64,000 bases of DNA from JALZVT01 sp964611345 (GTDB lineage: Bacteria > Pseudomonadota > Gammaproteobacteria > Pseudomonadales > Azotimanducaceae). The notes under the pieces were generated by a model. That model did no database searches. It saw nothing but the letters and a program-made list of their open reading frames with translations, and had not been told where the DNA came from. How positions within the stretch are numbered: position 1 is the stretch's first letter; every line of letters starts with the position of its first letter. The stretch spans positions 1 through 64,000 of the forward strand of contig CAZSYU010000007.1 of assembly GCA_964611345.1 (NCBI GenBank), in the 5' to 3' direction. Shown here in pieces: positions 44,931 through 54,030 of this stretch. The translations under genes and the position numbers were made by a program.

Positions 44931-45296
44931 TTAGACCGCGGGCCCAACCAGAATCATCATGATCGCAAACAGCAAGACGATGCCAGTCAGCACGCTATAC
45001 AGAATCAGCGACTCGCGGCGGGCGAGGTCGGTGATGCGCGCTTTGGCTTCCTCTTCAGACATGGCAGTAAACGCGCTGGTGAGTCGGTAGCGGGTAACGC
45101 CGTCGGCGCGCTTCGGCAGTTTTACGAACATCTCCGGCGTACGCCGCAGGCGCTCATCGGTGTCGACAATGCCCATACCCGCTTTGCGCGCAATGGTTGC
45201 GGGATGTAGTCCTGTGCCAGGGTTGTCCTGGAACAGGCGGTAGAGAGTGAGGAGGCGGTGTATTCGACCGCGGAAGCGGAAACTGAAGCCGTTCAT
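44931..45296 (-). CDS. Winged-helix-like protein with C-terminal helix
   Basis: A 121-residue protein with an AGGAG site 8 bases before its ATG. The N-terminal 75 residues resemble a small winged helix (LLTLYRLFQDNPGTGLHPATIARKAGMGIVDTDERLRRTPEMFVKLPK). The last 25 residues (LILYSVLTGIVLLFAIMMILVG) form one membrane helix. No family is recognised with certainty. The combination suggests a membrane-tethered regulator or a component of a small complex. It lies 28 bases downstream of the CYTH gene on the same strand. Confidence 0.7.
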   Translation of the reverse strand: MNGFSFRFRGRIHRLLTLYRLFQDNPGTGLHPATIARKAGMGIVDTDERLRRTPEMFVKLPKRADGVTRYRLTSAFTAMSEEEAKARITDLARRESLILYSVLTGIVLLFAIMMILVGPAV

Positions 45297-45324
45297 GCTG
45301 TGCTCCTGCTGGTTAAATCAGTCA

Positions 45325-45789
45325 CTAGTTCGTCCAGGTTCGATAGGGATGTTCGCACAGATGCGAGTTGCTGAAACGCTCGTCGTCAGTGACTTCGGCG
45401 CCGACCCAGGGCGGCACATCGAATGTCTCACGGGGAGACTTCAGTTCGACTTCTGCAACAATTAGCGGGGCGTTCGCGTCGGCGAACACGTCGACGTGCC
45501 ACAGGTGGGCACCGTGGGACACAAAGTAGCGGGTTTTCTTGATGGGGTTGCCCGCACACAACGACCGGAGCATAAATTCGGCGTCGAGCCGCGGGATTTC
45601 ATACTCATACTCGGGGCGCATGTTGTCCGCCTTTGGGCCCTTCACGGTAAGCAGGCCGATCTCATCAGCGATTCGCACGCGCACCTGAGTGTGGCCGCGG
45701 CTTAAGTAGCCCTGGCGAATTGCCGCCTGCGGATACTCCCCAGCGGGTAGTTCATGTAGTAGAAACTTGCGTTCGATTTCGACGGCCAT
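45325..45789 (-). CDS. CYTH-domain protein (triphosphate tunnel metalloenzyme)
   Basis: A 154-residue CYTH protein with the E-I-E-R-K-F motif at the N-terminus and the tunnel-lining charged residues of VRVRIADEIGLLTVKGP and EYEYEIP. It resembles class IV adenylate cyclase/inorganic triphosphatase proteins such as NE1496. It probably hydrolyses inorganic or nucleoside triphosphates in the presence of metal ions. Family certain, reaction not. Confidence 0.92.
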   Translation of the reverse strand: MAVEIERKFLLHELPAGEYPQAAIRQGYLSRGHTQVRVRIADEIGLLTVKGPKADNMRPEYEYEIPRLDAEFMLRSLCAGNPIKKTRYFVSHGAHLWHVDVFADANAPLIVAEVELKSPRETFDVPPWVGAEVTDDERFSNSHLCEHPYRTWTN

Positions 45790-45795
45790 ATTCCG

Positions 45796-45820
45796 TCCAG
45801 TTCAGTTCAGTCCAGTCCAG
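45796..45820. repeat. Five 5-base units (t[tc]cag)
   Basis: Five tandem copies of tccag/ttcag directly upstream of the CYTH start. Confidence 0.8.
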
Positions 45821-45856
45821 TTTACCTAAGCCGCGTAAAGTTCAGCTGCGGAACGA

Positions 45857-46867
45857 TTAACCAGACCAGTGTGCCACGAAACAGGCGCGTACCGGGGCAG
45901 GGTGGCCCTCAACAGTCAGCTCCGGGTGGGCAGGATCCAGCGACTCTTGCAACGACTCGAAGTGCATCCAGCCGGTGCTGCGCTGTTCGCTCGGTTCGGT
46001 GGTGGTGATGTCGCACGCCTGACAATTGTCGAACCCGAGCTCGGCAAGCCAACGGCTGACGGTGCTGGGCTGTGGCACCAGATGCACATTCCGCATGCGG
46101 GCGTAGCGGCCCTCTGGTTCGAGGTCATGGGTATCGCACACCAGAGTCTCGAGTATGAGTGTGCCGCCTGGACGGAGTTGTGCTTGCAGTTCGCGCAGGT
46201 GCTCAAGTGGGTCGCGGCGATGGTACAGCACACCCATTGAAAACACGCTGTCAAAGTCGTGATTGTCGGTAGATTGTTGTCCAGCGTCCGGGTGGGTCAG
46301 GTCTTCGAGCCTGAGTGGCAGCACCTGGTTTGTTGTGTTGGCGTACAGGGGGCTTAAATAGAAGGCCATGGCCAAATGCTGGTAAAAAAACAGCAGGGTA
46401 GGGTCAATACCAATCACCTCACGGGCGCCGGCATTGAGCATATGCCAGCCGTAATAGCCGTTGCCGCAACCGACGTCCAAAATGCGCTGCCCGGTCAGGT
46501 TCGGCAAGTACGGGGCCAGCCGTTGCCACTTCCAGTCGGAGCGCCACTCGGTATCGATGTGCAAGCCAAACAAGCTCCACGGACCCTTGCGCCAGGGGTG
46601 CAGTCCGCGCAGAGCATGTTCCAGCTGCTCGCCGGGCAATGACCCGGCTATACCAATGACCGGGTGGCCACTTGTCTGCTGCGGTCGCGTGTAAGTTGCG
46701 CCGGGCGACACCCTTGGCAGGGTAGCCAATGCCTCTTCCCAGCGCGCGGCGTCGCCGTGGGTGATTATGGTTTCGCGCATCAGCGCCATGAGTCGGGTGT
46801 GCTGTGTGGGCCAGAAAGCCTGTCCCGAATAGCTGGCCAGGGCCGCAAGCGCTGCCTTATGCATCAC
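45857..46867 (-). CDS. cmoB: tRNA uridine 34 carboxymethyltransferase CmoB
   Basis: CmoB, 336 residues. It transfers the carboxymethyl group of carboxy-S-adenosylmethionine to 5-hydroxyuridine-34 of tRNA, giving cmo5U. SAM-type site ILDVGCGNGYYGWHML, the N-terminal AARWEEALATLP and RKGPWSLFGLHIDTEWRSDWKWQRL, and LYHRRDPLEHLRELQAQL are characteristic. The start is GTG at 46867 or the ATG three bases later; both lie in a short gcatcac repeat after the cmoA stop. It follows cmoA by 3 bases as an operon. Confidence 0.97.
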   Translation of the reverse strand: MMHKAALAALASYSGQAFWPTQHTRLMALMRETIITHGDAARWEEALATLPRVSPGATYTRPQQTSGHPVIGIAGSLPGEQLEHALRGLHPWRKGPWSLFGLHIDTEWRSDWKWQRLAPYLPNLTGQRILDVGCGNGYYGWHMLNAGAREVIGIDPTLLFFYQHLAMAFYLSPLYANTTNQVLPLRLEDLTHPDAGQQSTDNHDFDSVFSMGVLYHRRDPLEHLRELQAQLRPGGTLILETLVCDTHDLEPEGRYARMRNVHLVPQPSTVSRWLAELGFDNCQACDITTTEPSEQRSTGWMHFESLQESLDPAHPELTVEGHPAPVRACFVAHWSG

Positions 46868-46870
46868 GCA

Positions 46871-47617
46871 TCACGCATCTGGGGCGAAGGCGATAAACGC
46901 TGCCCAATTCAGGCAGCTGAACCAGACCCGAGCATCACTAAATCCAACGTTCTGTAACCGCGCCAAATGCGTGTCGAGCGTATCGGGAACCATTACGCGT
47001 TCTAGCGCACTGCGTTTTTGCGCGACCTCCAGTTCGGAGTAACCATTTGCGCGTTTGAATTCCAGGTGCACCTGGTCTGCCCAGGCCTGATCAGAGGGGT
47101 TATCCAGTACTACTTTTTCAGCGTAGATGAGGGGCGCACCCGGCAACAGGTTGTTGGCGATGCGTTGTAAAAGCTGTTGACGTTCAGGCGGTTCAATAAA
47201 CTGCAGTGTGTAGTTCATAACCACAGCACTCGCACGCTCGATGGCCGTGTCTTTAATGTCGGTGCAGCGCCACTCCACCCGTTGGGCAGCACTTGCGCTG
47301 GTGAGCTGTGGCATAGTTTCACGTGCTGCATCGATCATGGGTTGGGAGTTATCTACCCCTACGATGCGCACCGACGGGTCACAATAGGTGAGTAAAGCGG
47401 CGGTCGTGGCGCCGCGACTACAGCCTAAGTCATACACCAACCCGTCGGCTGGGACGTGCTGTGAGGCAACCAGGGCGCTTAACGGGACAACGGTCTCATA
47501 GGCGGGCACAGAGCGCCGAATCATGTCAGGAAACACGTCTACCACCCGCTGGTCGAAGGCAAAATCGACCAGGTGCGGATTCTCCCGGGCGTAGATGTCA
47601 TCTGTGCTGTTTGTCAT
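46871..47617 (-). CDS. cmoA: Carboxy-S-adenosylmethionine synthase CmoA
   Basis: CmoA, 248 residues. It makes carboxy-SAM from SAM and prephenate for CmoB. DDIYARENPHLVDFAFDQRVVDVFPDMIRRSVPAYE at the start and VYDLGCSRGATTAALL are typical. First gene of the cmoA-cmoB operon and divergent from ppk1 across 56 bases. Confidence 0.97.
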   Translation of the reverse strand: MTNSTDDIYARENPHLVDFAFDQRVVDVFPDMIRRSVPAYETVVPLSALVASQHVPADGLVYDLGCSRGATTAALLTYCDPSVRIVGVDNSQPMIDAARETMPQLTSASAAQRVEWRCTDIKDTAIERASAVVMNYTLQFIEPPERQQLLQRIANNLLPGAPLIYAEKVVLDNPSDQAWADQVHLEFKRANGYSELEVAQKRSALERVMVPDTLDTHLARLQNVGFSDARVWFSCLNWAAFIAFAPDA

Positions 47618-47673
47618 AGCTGGAGTCTAGAGCGGTGCTATCATGATGGGTACCGATTCTAGGCTGCGCTACC

Positions 47674-49899
47674 TTGTCCACCAATTCAAAATCGCCGCTT
47701 AATGCCAAAACCAAACGACGTCTTGGGAGCCCGGCCAGTGCCGCCAAGCGCATGGCCGCGAATGGCAGCGTGCTGTCGCTGGATGATCCCTCGCTCTACA
47801 TTAACCGTGAAATGTCGCTCCTGGAGTTCAATCGACGGGTGCTCGCACAAGCGCAGATGCCCACCACGCCATTATTGGAGCGACTCAAGTACCTGTGTAT
47901 CGCGTGCTCTAATCTGGATGAGTTCTTTGAGATCCGCTTTGCTGGCTTACGTCAGCAAGAGGCATTTGGCGTTACTCAGCAGCGGCCCGATGGTTTGTCT
48001 GCCCGGGAACAGATCCGTCGCATCAGTGTAACGGCTGCTGCCCTTGTTGCTGAGCAGTATCGCCTGCTGAATGACTCACTCTTGCCCGAGCTTGCCGCCG
48101 AGGGCATTCGCTTTCTGGATCAATCGAACTGGAACCAGCGGCAGGCGAGCTGGGTTAAGCGCTATTTCACTCGCGAACTGTCTCCCATTTTGAGCCCCAT
48201 TGCGCTGGATCCGGCGCATCCGTTTCCTCAGGTGCTCAATAAAGGCCTGAACTTTATTGTCACGCTGCGTGGCAAGGATGCCTTTGGCCGCAACAGTGGT
48301 TTGAGCATTGTGCAAGCGCCTCGGTCTCTGCCCAGAGTGGTGGCACTATCTGACACCGTTGCAGACTCGCCGTATGACTTTGTGCTGCTGTCGTCCATCA
48401 TCGAAAATCACGTCAGCGATCTGTTTTCTGGTATGACGGCCACGGGCTGCTATGCCTTCCGCATCACTCGCAACAGCGATCTGTTTGTGGATGAAGAAGC
48501 AGTGGATGATTTACTCCATGCTCTCGAGGGTGAACTGCCATCGCGCAACTATGGCGATGCGGTGCGCATGGAGATCGCGGCAGATACACCGCAAGAGATC
48601 GAGAGTTTCCTCATGGAAGAATTTAATCTCTCTGAAAGTGACGTGTATCGGTGTAAGGGGCCGGTAAATCTCAATCGCTTGCTGGCACTGCCGGATCTGG
48701 TTGATCGACCTGATCTGAAATTTCCGCCCTTTGTGCAATATCTGTCACCTGCCGTGTTAGCGCCAGTGGCACTGTCCGGAGCCGCCGAGGCGGGTAGTAG
48801 TGAAGGTTTCGGCGACATGTTTGCTGCTATAAGCGACAACGATATCTTAATGCATCACCCATTCGAGTCATTTCAACCGGTGGTGGAGTTTTTGCGCCAG
48901 GCCGCGCGTGACCCCAAAGTACTGTCCATTCGACAGACGCTGTATCGCACCGGTGCCGATTCTCACATCGTCAAGGCTCTGGTGGAGGCTGCCGCACAAG
49001 GCAAGGAAGTGCTGGTTGTCATTGAGCTGCGCGCCCGGTTCGATGAAGAGGCGAACATCGAACTGGCGACGTTACTGCAAGATTCCGGTGCGCAGGTGGT
49101 ATACGGTGTGGTTGGCTATAAAACCCACGCGAAGATGACTATGGTGATTCGGCGTGAAGGACGGTCGCTCAAGCGCTATTTGCACCTTGGCACCGGAAAC
49201 TATCACGCGACAACAGCCAAACTTTACACCGACTACGGGCTGCTGACCGATGACGATCAGCTAGGCGAAGACGTGCAAAAACTGTTTCAGCAACTCACGG
49301 CAATGGGTCGTGCCGGGCGGTTGAAAAAAGTGTTGCAGGCGCCGTTTACCTTACATCGCTCGTTGCTCGATTTTATTAACGCCGAGACCCAGGCTGCCCA
49401 AGCGGGCAAGCCCGCCCGGGTCTATGCCAAAATGAACTCGCTTATCGAGCCGAAAATAATAAAGGCACTGTATCGCGCGTCGATGGCGGGCGTGGAAGTC
49501 AGGCTCGTGGTGCGAGGCGTTTGTGCCTTGAAGCCAGGTGTGCCCGGTATATCCGAGAACATTGAGGTGCGCAGCATAATAGGTCGGTTTCTCGAACACA
49601 CGCGGGTGTATTTCTTCGAAAACAACGGTTTGTACCTATCCAGCGCAGACTGGATGGATCGTAATTTTTTCTCTCGCATCGAGAGCTGTTTTCCGATTGA
49701 AGCGCCAGAGTTGAGAGATCGAGTTTTTGCAGAGAGTTTCGAGAACTATCTGAAAGACGATCAGCAAGCCTGGGTGCTAAAGCCCGACTCAACTTATCGT
49801 CTTGTTAAATCGACGCGCAAACAGGGTCACAGTGCACAGCAGTGGCTGCTCGATCAGTTGGCAGAAAGTGTGAGCGTCATGCCGATCGACTCGAGATAG
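47674..49899 (+). CDS. ppk1: Polyphosphate kinase 1
   Basis: Ppk1, 741 residues from a TTG start at 47674; the ATG at 47752 is also possible. It polymerises the terminal phosphate of ATP to polyphosphate at the membrane. The N-terminal domain starts with SLYINREMSLLEFNRRVLAQA. Catalytic histidines sit in GYKTHAKM and in FLEHTRVYF; RYLHLGTGNYH and DFGLLT-like YTDYGLLT are conserved. Its 3' end overlaps the 3' end of ppx, the enzyme of opposite reaction, by 46 bases. Confidence 0.97.
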   Translation: MSTNSKSPLNAKTKRRLGSPASAAKRMAANGSVLSLDDPSLYINREMSLLEFNRRVLAQAQMPTTPLLERLKYLCIACSNLDEFFEIRFAGLRQQEAFGVTQQRPDGLSAREQIRRISVTAAALVAEQYRLLNDSLLPELAAEGIRFLDQSNWNQRQASWVKRYFTRELSPILSPIALDPAHPFPQVLNKGLNFIVTLRGKDAFGRNSGLSIVQAPRSLPRVVALSDTVADSPYDFVLLSSIIENHVSDLFSGMTATGCYAFRITRNSDLFVDEEAVDDLLHALEGELPSRNYGDAVRMEIAADTPQEIESFLMEEFNLSESDVYRCKGPVNLNRLLALPDLVDRPDLKFPPFVQYLSPAVLAPVALSGAAEAGSSEGFGDMFAAISDNDILMHHPFESFQPVVEFLRQAARDPKVLSIRQTLYRTGADSHIVKALVEAAAQGKEVLVVIELRARFDEEANIELATLLQDSGAQVVYGVVGYKTHAKMTMVIRREGRSLKRYLHLGTGNYHATTAKLYTDYGLLTDDDQLGEDVQKLFQQLTAMGRAGRLKKVLQAPFTLHRSLLDFINAETQAAQAGKPARVYAKMNSLIEPKIIKALYRASMAGVEVRLVVRGVCALKPGVPGISENIEVRSIIGRFLEHTRVYFFENNGLYLSSADWMDRNFFSRIESCFPIEAPELRDRVFAESFENYLKDDQQAWVLKPDSTYRLVKSTRKQGHSAQQWLLDQLAESVSVMPIDSR

Positions 49900-51347
49900 T
49901 CAGCTTCTTCAGCCAGGTCAAGCTGGGTCAGACTGTGTTCCTGCAACCAATCCTTGGATATGCCGATATCAACACTGGTGTTATCAACGGTGATCTGCAG
50001 TTTCGGTAACGCGTCGGGGTTGCGAGAGCGGTGCAGCACGTGAGATAGCCTTAGCAGCACGCTCAGTCGCAGCAGGTCTTCGGTATCTGCCTCGTCTAGT
50101 TTTGGCATCGCGTCGAGTTGCAGCTTACGTCGATGCAGCCGCACAAGTGCGGCGAGTCTGGCTTGATCGAGTTTGGAAAAGCCAGGCATGTCCATGTGCT
50201 CGAGCAAGTAGGCGCCGTGCTTATGGTAACTGCTGTGCGATATATCAAGGCCGATCTCATGCAATGCTGCCGCCCACTTGAGCGAATGTTTAAGCTCTTC
50301 GTTTTGCAGATCCCATTGATCTCGCACCTGTTGTAGCAAGTTCAGTGCGGTTGCTCGAACGCGTTCGGCGTGGTCGCTGTCAATGTGATAGCGGCGCGCC
50401 AGGTCTTTGGTGGTGTGTTCGCGAACGTCATCCTGACGTGCGCGGCCAACCATTTCGAGCAGCAGGCCTTCGCGTAACGCGCCGTCGGAGATTCTAAGGT
50501 CATCAATTTTAAGCTCTTCAAACAGGGCTTGAACAATTGCCAGTCCACCCGGGAATACAGGGGCTCGGTCTTTGCCGAGTCCGGGTAGTGACAGATCTTC
50601 GATGCTGTTGGCCTCGAGCATGCGGTCGCGTAGTTGCTTCACCGCTTTTAGCGTAATGCCGCTTTGTGAGATATCCAGTGCTGTTAATACGGATTGTACG
50701 GCGTGCATGGTGCCGGATGCGCCAATCGCGGTGTCCCAGCCTTGCTTGCGGTAGATAGCCTGCACACTTTCCAGTTCGCGCTTTGCTGTATTGACGGCGA
50801 GTGTGTAGTTGTCAGCGCTTAGTTTGTCTTTGGGGAAGCATTCAGCTGACAGACTTACGCAGCCCATGTACAGGCTGTCCATAATGGTCGGTTTGAAGCG
50901 TTTGCCAAGAATGAGCTCCGTGGAGCCGCCACCTATATCGATGACGAGGCGTCGTTTGTGGCTGTCATCAAGAGCCCGGGATACACCCATAAATATCATT
51001 CGGGCTTCTTCGTGCCCTGATATAATTTCTATGTTGTGGTTGAGGGCGCGGCGCGCGCGTTTCAGAAATTTGTCGGAGTTTTTGGCTTTGCGCAATGTGT
51101 TGGTGCCAACCACACGTACCTGCTCTGACGGAATTGTTCGCAGCCGCTGGCCGAAGCGTGTAAGGCAGTCAATAGCGCGCTCCATGGCATCATCTGAGAG
51201 TTCGCCTTTTTTGTTTAGCCCGTCTGCCAGGCGAACCGTCTCTTTTATTTTGTCAACCACAGCAATGCGGCCCTTACGATAGTTCGCCACCACCAGATGA
51301 AAGCTGTTTGAGCCAAGATCGAGTGCGGCAAGCTGGGTGTCTGCCAT
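49854..51347 (-). CDS. ppx: Exopolyphosphatase Ppx/GppA family
   Basis: A 497-residue Ppx/GppA-family phosphatase. Actin-like ATPase-type motifs AALDLGSNSFHLVV (start) and VIDIGGGSTELIL (about 140) are intact; the C-terminal half is an HD-type helical region (ALHEIGLDISHSSYHKHGAYLLEH). It removes terminal phosphate from polyphosphate or pppGpp. Convergent with ppk1 and overlapping it by 46 bases. It follows the M48 peptidase gene by 6 bases, so it may be read as part of that operon. Confidence 0.95.
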   Translation of the reverse strand: MADTQLAALDLGSNSFHLVVANYRKGRIAVVDKIKETVRLADGLNKKGELSDDAMERAIDCLTRFGQRLRTIPSEQVRVVGTNTLRKAKNSDKFLKRARRALNHNIEIISGHEEARMIFMGVSRALDDSHKRRLVIDIGGGSTELILGKRFKPTIMDSLYMGCVSLSAECFPKDKLSADNYTLAVNTAKRELESVQAIYRKQGWDTAIGASGTMHAVQSVLTALDISQSGITLKAVKQLRDRMLEANSIEDLSLPGLGKDRAPVFPGGLAIVQALFEELKIDDLRISDGALREGLLLEMVGRARQDDVREHTTKDLARRYHIDSDHAERVRATALNLLQQVRDQWDLQNEELKHSLKWAAALHEIGLDISHSSYHKHGAYLLEHMDMPGFSKLDQARLAALVRLHRRKLQLDAMPKLDEADTEDLLRLSVLLRLSHVLHRSRNPDALPKLQITVDNTSVDIGISKDWLQEHSLTQLDLAEEADYLESIGMTLTLSAN

Positions 51348-51353
51348 ACTGTT

Positions 51354-53363
51354 TTAGTCGCCTGTCTGCGGTGTTTGCGCTTTGGCAACAACAGACGGTG
51401 GCAGAGGGCAATCCAGTGCTGCTGAAATGCCTTGCAGTAGAGCGCCTTCGTCAGCGCTGATTTTCTGGTCGAATAGCACCGAGCGTGCACAGGCCTTTAA
51501 CACGCGAGGTTTTTGCAGGGGGGTCAGATCACGCAGTTCTTTTAGCGCTTTGTTCAGCGCTGAAAAGTTATCGTCAGTGGTTACCGCTGGTGCGTTCGGT
51601 ATGCTCGAAAAGTTCAGCTCTTGCATTGCGGCGTTGTAGGCTGCTTTGCGTTGTGACTCATCGTCGTGCCCGTAATGTGCAAGCACGGCGATAAGAGTAG
51701 CCATGCTGTCCCCGATTCGTTCTACTTTGCGATGACGAATTTTGGGCGGGCGCGGGCGTTCAAAATGTGGTGTGATCTCTTTTAGTAGCAGCCGGTGGAG
51801 TACCCACTCGAACAGTTCGATCTTCTTGTCGGCCTTAATCAGTTTAATCACCCGTGCCACGAATGCCTTGTATTGGGGGTGGGACATTTGTTTGAGCGCA
51901 GGAACCGAGAGCTCTAGCAAGGCGAGGCGGTGGAGGTCGTCTGAGTTTTCGAGGCGCTTGTGTAGTCTGGCAATGTCGTCAAGTTCACCCTGTTTTAGCT
52001 CGCTCAGTGTTGCGGTCTGAATGGCTGCGGTGTTTTGCGCTTCGTCTACTTCTGCTCGGTGGAGTAGCAGGGCGTAAACCAACAGGTGCGCGGCGCAGGG
52101 GTCCCGGGCAGCGTCAAGGCAGGGCTCCTGGGTGGTGTCGATGATGGCATCCGCTGCCAGGTAGCTGCGGTGATCGGGTCGTCCAACCACCTCTGCCAGG
52201 GTGTCCACTTCAACCGCAATGCCTTCTATTTGCTTTGGGCTGGGTGTTGGTTGTGTGCCAGCGGCAAGATTGCTTACGCCGTGCTCTGCTGCGCTTGTGT
52301 GCAGGCTGGATGTGGAAACAGAAGAGGGTTGTAGATTGACCGGAAACTCACCGTTCCATCCAGGGTCGATAGCGCTGATGCGCTTTGGCAAAGGCGGATG
52401 GGTGGCCATCATGTTGCCCAGAAAGTGGCTGATAGCCTGGCCAAAAAACATGTGACTGATTTCGTTGGCACCACTGTTATGCAGGCGGCTGCCTGCCCCG
52501 CCAATTTTTTGGAGTGCGCCACTGATGCCTGGAGGATTGCGGGTGTACTGGACTGCCGCGGCGTCAGCGAGATATTCGCGTTGTCGCGACACGGCAGACT
52601 TGATCAGATTGCCAAAGAAGGTGCCGGCGTAGCCGAGAATGGCCAGTCCGGCACCCAAAATCAGGATGGCCGCGACTCCGCCGCCGTTGTTATTGGATGA
52701 ACGCGGCCTCCCGAGTCCGTGGCGTGAACCACGCAGCAGCATGTTGCCGATTAGGCCGATAAAAAGAATACCAAACAGAATGGCAATCAGGCGGATGTTT
52801 ATTCGCGTGTCGCCATTGAGAATGTGGCTGAACTCATGAGCGACAACACCTTGCAACTCTTCGCGATTCAGAAAGTTGAGCGCACCGTGGGTGATGCCGA
52901 CGACGGCATCATCCGGTGTGTAACCTGCTGCAAACGCGTTAATGCCCTCTTCTTGAATCAAGTACACAGGGGGCACACTGACACCAGCTGCAATCGCCAT
53001 CTCTTCCACAACATTGAGCAACCGTCGTTCTTTCAAGTCAGTGGTGTTGCTTTGCACGCGCGTGCCGCCCAGCGACTCGGCGATAGCTCGCCCACCGCCG
53101 CGAATCATCAAGTACTTGTAGAGCGATGCCAGAGTCACGACGGTGATTACTGCTAGTGAGGCCCATAACCAGGTATCGACAGGAACAGAGGCGAGCATGG
53201 TCGCAAGCTCTGTGCCACTTACCATACGCCCGGAAGTGATCAGAAACACACCAGCGACTAACGCGTTGGTTAGCACAATCAGTGCAAGCACGGCAGCCCC
53301 GAACAGAACAACCAACTGCCAGGTTTTTCGTCGTGCGTTGTGCTGTGCCTCAAAAAAGTCCAT
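51354..53363 (-). CDS. M48 family metallopeptidase, HtpX-like with extension
   Basis: A 669-residue membrane peptidase. Helices at about 17-40 and 55-75, then zinc motif H-E-F-S-H (VVAHEFSHILNGD) with a third ligand downstream at ADAAAVQYTRNPPG. The core is HtpX-like. After residue 340 there is a long hydrophilic region of 300 residues (TPSPKQIEGIAVEVDTLAEVVG...) that is not part of HtpX; it is helical. It stands 6 bases after the LemA gene and with it forms the common LemA-M48 unit. Its substrates are not known. Confidence 0.92.
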   Translation of the reverse strand: MDFFEAQHNARRKTWQLVVLFGAAVLALIVLTNALVAGVFLITSGRMVSGTELATMLASVPVDTWLWASLAVITVVTLASLYKYLMIRGGGRAIAESLGGTRVQSNTTDLKERRLLNVVEEMAIAAGVSVPPVYLIQEEGINAFAAGYTPDDAVVGITHGALNFLNREELQGVVAHEFSHILNGDTRINIRLIAILFGILFIGLIGNMLLRGSRHGLGRPRSSNNNGGGVAAILILGAGLAILGYAGTFFGNLIKSAVSRQREYLADAAAVQYTRNPPGISGALQKIGGAGSRLHNSGANEISHMFFGQAISHFLGNMMATHPPLPKRISAIDPGWNGEFPVNLQPSSVSTSSLHTSAAEHGVSNLAAGTQPTPSPKQIEGIAVEVDTLAEVVGRPDHRSYLAADAIIDTTQEPCLDAARDPCAAHLLVYALLLHRAEVDEAQNTAAIQTATLSELKQGELDDIARLHKRLENSDDLHRLALLELSVPALKQMSHPQYKAFVARVIKLIKADKKIELFEWVLHRLLLKEITPHFERPRPPKIRHRKVERIGDSMATLIAVLAHYGHDDESQRKAAYNAAMQELNFSSIPNAPAVTTDDNFSALNKALKELRDLTPLQKPRVLKACARSVLFDQKISADEGALLQGISAALDCPLPPSVVAKAQTPQTGD

Positions 53364-53369
53364 CGCTTG

Positions 53370-53963
53370 TTAGGTGAACGACACCTTGGGGGCTTCCTGG
53401 ATTTCGGCCGAATCTTCGAACTCAAGCAAGCCGGCGTCGCCGCTGTGGCCAAACATATCGGCGAAGACAACCGGCGGGAACGATTGCTTGTAGGTGTTGT
53501 AGGCCATTACCTGATCGTTGTATGACTGGCGGGCAAAAGCCACCTTGTTTTCTGTAGTGGTTAGCTCTTCAGAAAACTGCATCATGGGCTCGCTGGCTTT
53601 TAGATCTGGATAGGCCTCAACCGCAATGTTGAGTCGTCCGAGCGCGCCGCTTAAAGCGCCCTCTGCCTGAGACAGCTCTGCCATGGCAGCAGGGCTGCCA
53701 GGGTTGGCGCTGGCAGCGGCAAGGCCTGCCATCGCGGTGTTGCGTGCGTTGGTTACGGCTTCGAGCGTGTCGCGTTCGTGCGCCATGTACGCTTTGGCCG
53801 TTTCTAACAGGTTAGGGATCAGGTCATAACGACGTTTTAGCTGCACTTCAATTTGCGCGAACGCGTTCTCGTAGCGATTTTTTAGGGTGACCAGCTGGTT
53901 GTAGATGGCGACTACCCAGAAGGCCAGTGCAGCGAGAATGGCGATAAAAATTAGAAATTCCAT
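53370..53963 (-). CDS. lemA: LemA family protein
   Basis: A 197-residue LemA protein. One N-terminal membrane helix (LIFIAILAALAFWVVAIY) followed by the hallmark NRYENAFAQIEVQLKRRYDLIPNLLETAKAYMAHE. The rest is a helical bundle, placed on the periplasmic side by family precedent. The start has GGAG close upstream. Operon with the M48 peptidase. Confidence 0.95.
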   Translation of the reverse strand: MEFLIFIAILAALAFWVVAIYNQLVTLKNRYENAFAQIEVQLKRRYDLIPNLLETAKAYMAHERDTLEAVTNARNTAMAGLAAASANPGSPAAMAELSQAEGALSGALGRLNIAVEAYPDLKASEPMMQFSEELTTTENKVAFARQSYNDQVMAYNTYKQSFPPVVFADMFGHSGDAGLLEFEDSAEIQEAPKVSFT

Positions 53964-54030
53964 GTCTGTCTCCGGTTTCTTTTACGTATTGGTTAGAGCG
54001 TATGAGTTCGAGTGTAATTCAGAGTTGCGA

